Both the position numbers and the translations under genes were made by a program. A model generated the notes under the pieces. It saw only the letters and a program-made list of their open reading frames with translations. It had not been told where the DNA came from and made no database searches. Below are positions 6,976-10,152 of a DNA stretch of 10,152 nt, one piece after another (the stretch's first letter is position 1; each line of letters begins with the position of its first letter). The stretch is from positions 1 through 10,152 of the forward strand of contig CANJXD010000178.1 of the NCBI GenBank assembly GCA_947478535.1, in the 5' to 3' direction. This stretch comes from Acetobacteraceae bacterium (GTDB lineage: Bacteria; Pseudomonadota; Alphaproteobacteria; Acetobacterales; Acetobacteraceae).

Positions 6976-7926
6976 ATGCGCTTCATCGGAATGCTGGCAG
7001 CCGCGGCCGCGATGCTGCTGGCGGCAACCGCCCTGGCGCCGGCCCAGGACTACCCCTCGCGCCCCATCACCATGATCGTCGGCTACCCCCCCGGCGGGAA
7101 CACGGACCTGATGGCCCGCGCCCTGCAAGGCGAATTGACCCGCGCGATCGGCCAGACCGTGGTGGTGCAGAACCGCGGTGGCGCGGCGGGTACGATCGGC
7201 GCCGCCGAAGTCGCCCGCGCGCGGGCGGATGGCTATACGCTGCTGTTCTCCCCCAACAATCCGATCACCGCCCAGCCGCACCAGACGGCGCTGACCTATT
7301 CGCTCGACAGCTTCCGCTTCCTCTGCCTGGTCTATGACAACCCGCAGGTGCTGGTGCTGGGCCGCCAGGCGCCGTTCACCGACCTCGCGGGGATGATCGC
7401 CTTCGGGCGCACGGGGAAGGAGGCGCTGGTCTTCGGCTCCCCCGGCCAGGGCAGCACCCAGCATATCCTCATCGCCGCACTGCTGAAGGCGAACGGGATC
7501 GAGGGGCTGCACGTGCCCTTCACCGGCGCCGGGCCGATGGCCACGGCAGCCCTCGGCGGGCAGATCCAGGTCTTCGTCGAAAGCGGCTCCATCCCCGCCG
7601 CCACGGGGCTCGGCGTGCTGGGGGTGCTGGGGCGGGAAAGGCTGGCCGGCCTGCAGGGCGTGCCGACCATGGCGGAGCTGGGCCATCCGCTGGAAGGCAG
7701 CTCCCACGGTGGCATCCTCGCCCCCGCCGGCATCCCCGATGCCGCCGCCGCGGCCATCGAGCGCGCCTGCGCCACCGCGGTGGCGAGCGACAGCTACCGC
7801 GCCGCCGCGGGCCGCCTCAACGCCATCCCGCTGCATCTGGATGGCGCTGCCTTCCGCCGCCGCTTCGCCGAGGAAAGTGCGATGAACGCGACGGTGCTGC
7901 GCGATCTGGGGCTGGCGCGAAACTAG
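6976..7926 (+). CDS. Bug/TctC-family periplasmic substrate-binding protein
   Basis: This 316-residue protein has a Sec signal peptide: MRF, an Ala/Leu-rich core, and probable cleavage after Ala23 in LAPA-QDYPSRP. The mature part opens with the family's standard wording, YPSRPITMIVGYPPGGNTDL, followed by VVQNRGGAAGTIGA and ARARADGYTLLF. Bug proteins are two-lobed binding proteins for carboxylates and other small polar molecules and serve tripartite tricarboxylate transporters (TctABC). No TctA or TctB gene lies beside it, which is the usual state in lineages where this family is greatly expanded. The ligand is therefore unknown. GGGGGGA eight bases before ATG is a good ribosome site. The stop is 21 bases before hemJ, so hemJ is probably transcribed through this gene. 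Confidence 0.93.
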   Translation: MRFIGMLAAAAAMLLAATALAPAQDYPSRPITMIVGYPPGGNTDLMARALQGELTRAIGQTVVVQNRGGAAGTIGAAEVARARADGYTLLFSPNNPITAQPHQTALTYSLDSFRFLCLVYDNPQVLVLGRQAPFTDLAGMIAFGRTGKEALVFGSPGQGSTQHILIAALLKANGIEGLHVPFTGAGPMATAALGGQIQVFVESGSIPAATGLGVLGVLGRERLAGLQGVPTMAELGHPLEGSSHGGILAPAGIPDAAAAAIERACATAVASDSYRAAAGRLNAIPLHLDGAAFRRRFAEESAMNATVLRDLGLARN

Positions 7927-7947
7927 GTTCGGAAAGACACTTCCCGC

Positions 7948-8400
7948 ATGACCATCGACGTCCTCGCCCCCGCCTATCCCTGGATCAAGGCGCTGCACCT
8001 GATCTCGGTCATCGCCTGGATGGCGGGGCTGTTCTACCTGCCGCGGCTTTATATCTACCACATGCAGGTCCCGGCCGGGGATGCGCGCAGCGAGTTGTTC
8101 AAGATCATGGAACGGCGGCTGCTGAAGGCCATCATGAACCCCGCCATGATCGCCACCTGGCTGTTCGGTGTGATCCTGATCCTGACGCCGGGGGTGGTGG
8201 ATTGGACGGCGGGATGGTGGCACCTGAAATTCGCCTCCGTCCTGGCGATGAGCTGGTTCCACGCCGACCTGGCGAAGGCGCTCAAGGTCTTCGCCGCCGA
8301 TGGCCGCCCACGCACCGAACGCGGCTGGCGCATCATGAACGAGGTGCCGACCGTGCTGATGATCGTCATCGTGCTGATGGTGATCGCGAAGCCATTCTGA
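7948..8400 (+). CDS. hemJ: protoporphyrinogen IX oxidase HemJ
   Basis: HemJ is the membrane-bound, heme-containing protoporphyrinogen oxidase used by many alphaproteobacteria and cyanobacteria in place of HemG or HemY. It oxidises protoporphyrinogen IX to protoporphyrin IX, the substrate of HemH. The 150-residue length is typical. Visible signatures are the N-terminal ALHLISVIAWMAGLFYLPRL (residues 15-34, with conserved His17), YIYH just after it, a second hydrophobic segment (about 66-82), WHLKFASVLAMSWFH (91-105), and the final NEVPTVLMIVIVLMV membrane helix (131-145). Four membrane helices are expected. GGAAAG 11 bases before ATG is the likely ribosome site. It stands directly before rho, a linkage common in alphaproteobacteria, but is separated from hemH by the HAD and Bug genes. 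It was long annotated as a CopD-like or UPF0093 protein. Confidence 0.94.
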   Translation: MTIDVLAPAYPWIKALHLISVIAWMAGLFYLPRLYIYHMQVPAGDARSELFKIMERRLLKAIMNPAMIATWLFGVILILTPGVVDWTAGWWHLKFASVLAMSWFHADLAKALKVFAADGRPRTERGWRIMNEVPTVLMIVIVLMVIAKPF

Positions 8401-8409
8401 GAGCCCATG

Positions 8410-8442
8410 GGCGCCGGGCGCCCGCTCCGCGGGCTTGGCTGC
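8410..8442 (+). repeat. 33-bp direct repeat, copy 1 (REP-like hairpin)
   Basis: This is identical over 33 bases to 8457-8489, with 14 bases between copies. It contains a perfect hairpin, GCCCGC-TCC-GCGGGC, at 8420-8434, and the 10-base palindrome CGGGCGCCCG. It begins 9 bases after the hemJ stop, so the hairpin might also end hemJ transcripts, although only three T follow. Confidence 0.85.
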
Positions 8443-8456
8443 TTTAACCGCCCTCA

Positions 8457-8489
8457 GGCGCCGGGCGCCCGCTCCGCGGGCTTGGCTGC
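8457..8489 (+). repeat. 33-bp direct repeat, copy 2
   Basis: This is an exact second copy of 8410-8442, with the hairpin at 8467-8481. Beyond the 33 bases the flanks differ at once on both sides. Two perfect GC-rich copies at a 47-base period suggest a recent local duplication or two neighbouring copies of a dispersed intergenic element. Confidence 0.85.
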
Positions 8490-8550
8490 GCGCCTACGCG
8501 CTGGCGCACCGGGCCAAGTGGGCAGTCCGTGCACGGACCGCCTTTGGCGG
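8481..8550. repeat. cluster of inverted repeats downstream of hemJ
   Basis: Three structures follow each other. CTTGGC (8481-8486) pairs with GCCAAG (8513-8518), enclosing TGCGC/GCGCA (8487-8491 with 8504-8508). Next comes the perfect 14-base palindrome GTCCGTGCACGGAC (8525-8538). Last is the hairpin CCGCC-TTT-GGCGG (8538-8550). With the two 33-bp repeats they make about 140 bases of nearly continuous secondary structure. It may be a dispersed intergenic repeat or a structured transcript end; the sequence alone does not decide. From 8551 to 8701 I see no gene, repeat or promoter. Confidence 0.6.
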
Positions 8551-8701
8551 CCGGGGACTTCAGCGGCATGGCAGGCGGCCCACCTTCACGATCGCGTGGG
8601 GCAGCGGCCTTCCCATGCGGCACTGGCGAAGAATCATGGCACAGCGCGGCAAGTCCAGGCCGCAGGGCCTTGTATTTCGGCCCATGGCGCGCATCTCCGG
8701 G

Positions 8702-8731
8702 TTGACGGCGGCGGTAAACCGGCCCTAGGGT
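8702..8731 (+). promoter_or_regulatory. candidate sigma-70-type promoter of rho
   Basis: TTGACG (8702-8707) and TAGGGT (8726-8731) have an 18-base spacer. The -35 matches TTGACA at five of six positions, and the -10 keeps T, A and the final T. Transcription would start near 8738, leaving a leader of about 225 bases before the rho ATG. This is the best promoter-like sequence in the window. Confidence 0.55.
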
Positions 8732-8737
8732 CGCACC

Positions 8738-8962
8738 GCCTTCCGGCAATCGGACGAGCATGGCGCCCCATCCTGGGTCGCGCGGCACGGACGATCCCTC
8801 CCTCCCAATGCCTCCCTGGTTGTTGCGGCACCGCCCCAGAACGGGCGCGCGACATGGCAAGGGCACCGGCGTCCGGCCGCATTCGCAGCCCCGCCTTTCC
8901 CTTTCGCCACCGCCAGGGTCCGCCTTTTCATTCCCCCTGCGCCCCGACGGACCAGTCCGCCC
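8738..8962 (+). promoter_or_regulatory. long C-rich rho leader, possible Rho-utilisation (rut) region
   Basis: The stretch between the predicted rho transcription start and its ATG holds no convincing gene. From 8881 to 8960 I count 39 C and 16 G in 80 bases, with many pyrimidine-C dimers; 8790-8820 is also C-rich. A C-over-G bubble in unstructured RNA is what Rho loads on. In E. coli rho is known to limit its own expression by terminating in its leader, so autoregulation is a reasonable inference here. A small inverted repeat, CGGACCAGTCCG (8948-8959), lies just before the start codon, where the ribosome would bind. Confidence 0.4.
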
Positions 8963-10152
8963 ATGCATCTTTCCGAACTCAAGGCCAAGCCACCGGCCGA
9001 TCTGCTCGCCTTTGCCGAGTCCCTACAGGTCGAGAACGCGTCGTCCCTGCGCAAGCAGGACATCATGTTCGCCATCCTCAAGGCGCTGGCGGAGAACGAA
9101 CAGGCGATCTACGGCGATGGTACGCTGGAAATCCTGCCCGATGGCTTCGGCTTCCTCCGCAGCCCCCAGGCCAACTTCCTTCCCGGCCCGGATGATATCT
9201 ACGTCTCCCCCGCCCAGGTCCGTCGCTTCGGCCTACGGACCGGCGACACGGTGGAAGGCCAGATCCGCGCGCCGAAGGATGGCGAACGCTACTTCGCGCT
9301 GCTCAAGGTCGATACCATCAACTACGAGCCGCCGGAGGCGCTGCGCCACCGCATCAACTTCGACAATCTGACGCCGCTGTACCCGACGCGGCGCCTGAAG
9401 ATGGAAAACCCGGACGCCGAAGCCGTGGCGAAGGGGCCGAGCAAGGACTACACCCACCGCGTCATCGACCTGGTCGCGCCCATCGGCATGGGCCAGCGCG
9501 CGCTGATCGTGGCGCCGCCGCGCACCGGCAAGACGGTGATGCTGCAGAACATCGCCAAGTCGATCACCGCCAACCATCCCGACGTCTTCCTCATCGTCCT
9601 GCTGATCGACGAACGTCCCGAGGAAGTGACGGACATGGCCCGCACCGTGCGCGGTGAGGTCGTGGCCTCCACCTTCGATGAGCCGGCGACGCGCCACGTC
9701 CAGGTCACGGAAATGGTGCTGGAAAAGGCCAAGCGCCTTGTCGAGCACAAGCGCGACGTGGTGATCCTGCTGGACAGCATCACCCGCCTCGGCCGCGCCT
9801 ATAACTCCGTCGTGCCGTCCTCCGGCAAGGTGCTGACCGGCGGCGTGGACGCGAACGCCCTGCAGCGCCCGAAGCGCTTCTTCGGCGCCGCCCGGAACAT
9901 CGAGGAAGGCGGCTCGCTCACCATCATCGCGACCGCCCTGATCGATACCGGCAGCCGCATGGACGAGGTGATCTTCGAGGAGTTCAAGGTCACCGGCAAT
10001 TCGGAGCTCATCCTCGACCGCAAGGTCTCCGACACGCGCACCTTCCCGGCGATCGACATCACTAAGTCGGGCACCCGCACGGAAGAGCTGCTGGTCGATC
10101 GCGCCACGCTCAGCAAGATGTGGGTGCTGCGTCGCATCCTCATGCCGATGGG
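8963..10152 (+). CDS. rho: transcription termination factor Rho, 3'-truncated by window edge
   Basis: Rho is the hexameric RNA-dependent ATPase that ends many transcripts and silences untranslated RNA. The visible 396 residues align throughout with E. coli Rho. They begin with the N-terminal helical part ([15 protein letters not shown], then [10 protein letters not shown]). The cold-shock-like primary RNA site follows (DGFGFLRS at 60-67, then [21 protein letters not shown]). Next come Walker A APPRTGKT (184-191, Lys190), [13 protein letters not shown], Walker [11 protein letters not shown] (Asp271), the Q-loop [10 protein letters not shown] and the R-loop region [12 protein letters not shown]. 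The frame is still open at the edge after PMG, so about 30 C-terminal residues are missing. The start is ATG 8963; the ribosome site is weak (GACGGA). No insertion domain or Gln/Asn-rich prion-like stretch is present, so this is a plain short-form Rho. It lies downstream of hemJ but seems to have its own promoter and leader. Confidence 0.97.
   Translation, partial: MHLSELKAKPPADLLAFAESLQVENASSLRKQDIMFAILKALAENEQAIYGDGTLEILPDGFGFLRSPQANFLPGPDDIYVSPAQVRRFGLRTGDTVEGQIRAPKDGERYFALLKVDTINYEPPEALRHRINFDNLTPLYPTRRLKMENPDAEAVAKGPSKDYTHRVIDLVAPIGMGQRALIVAPPRTGKTVMLQNIAKSITANHPDVFLIVLLIDERPEEVTDMARTVRGEVVASTFDEPATRHVQVTEMVLEKAKRLVEHKRDVVILLDSITRLGRAYNSVVPSSGKVLTGGVDANALQRPKRFFGAARNIEEGGSLTIIATALIDTGSRMDEVIFEEFKVTGNSELILDRKVSDTRTFPAIDITKSGTRTEELLVDRATLSKMWVLRRILMPM

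Noticed and set aside
5084..6976. A 630-codon minus-strand open frame opposite hemH and the HAD gene.
   Set aside because: It has low-complexity composition and mirrors confirmed genes on the other strand; no motif is recognised.
6976..7926. A complete tripartite tricarboxylate transporter locus.
   Set aside because: Only the binding protein is present; neighbours on both sides are HAD and hemJ, with no TctA or TctB.
6832..8262. A 476-codon minus-strand open frame opposite the Bug and hemJ genes.
   Set aside because: It is a shadow of two clear genes, with the same Gly/Arg/Gln/His bias.
8410..8489. Two 33-bp direct repeats as a minimal CRISPR array.
   Set aside because: There are only two copies, the intervening sequence is only 14 bases, and no cas genes are present. 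The hairpins suit a REP-like element.
8444..8968. A minus-strand open frame in the hemJ-rho interval with a CxxC-like stretch.
   Set aside because: Pro/Gly/Arg-rich, no ribosome site, and part of it is the translation of the 33-bp repeat; the rho promoter and leader are a better explanation of this interval.
8407..9195. A plus-strand open frame across the intergenic region into rho.
   Set aside because: It is out of frame with rho, runs through repeats and hairpins, and has no recognisable domain.

Overview
The window is GC-rich (visibly around 70 percent), densely packed chromosomal DNA. The Rho, HemJ, HemH and RsmI proteins are alphaproteobacterial in type. The very high GC, the hemH/hemJ/rho neighbourhood and an orphan Bug-type binding protein point to the Acetobacteraceae (Roseomonas-like). 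That taxonomic placement is inference; no rRNA is present.

Layout. (1) Positions 1-1472, plus strand: two tandem, translationally coupled genes for diverged polysaccharide-pyruvyl-transferase-like proteins, the first cut by the left edge. (2) 1479-2372, minus strand: rsmI, the 16S rRNA C1402 ribose methyltransferase. It converges on the previous gene with a 6-base gap and diverges from the next. (3) 2366-5005, plus strand: an LpoA/LppC-like outer-membrane lipoprotein, started from TTG behind a perfect AGGAGG inside the rsmI 5' end, then a PhoR-like histidine kinase. (4) 5081-8400, plus strand: hemH (ferrochelatase), a HAD phosphatase, a Bug/TctC periplasmic binding protein, and hemJ (protoporphyrinogen oxidase). 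(5) 8401-8962: a 562-base non-coding interval holding a 33-bp direct repeat, a cluster of hairpins, a good sigma-70-type promoter and a C-rich leader. (6) 8963 to the right edge: rho, lacking about its last 30 codons.

How the genes fit together. HemJ and HemH catalyse the last two steps of protoheme synthesis. In many alphaproteobacteria they sit next to each other and to rho; here a HAD and a Bug gene lie between them. The divergent rsmI/lpoA-like pair is an old proteobacterial arrangement (yraL/yraM in E. coli). Nothing here looks like a defence island, prophage, transposon or CRISPR locus, and I found no clearly new multi-gene system. The points most worth a second look are the predicted [2Fe-2S] ligand set in HemH, the C-rich rho leader, the repeat/hairpin element after hemJ, the overlapping divergent starts of rsmI and the lipoprotein gene, and the loss of a conserved His in the second pyruvyl-transferase-like paralog.
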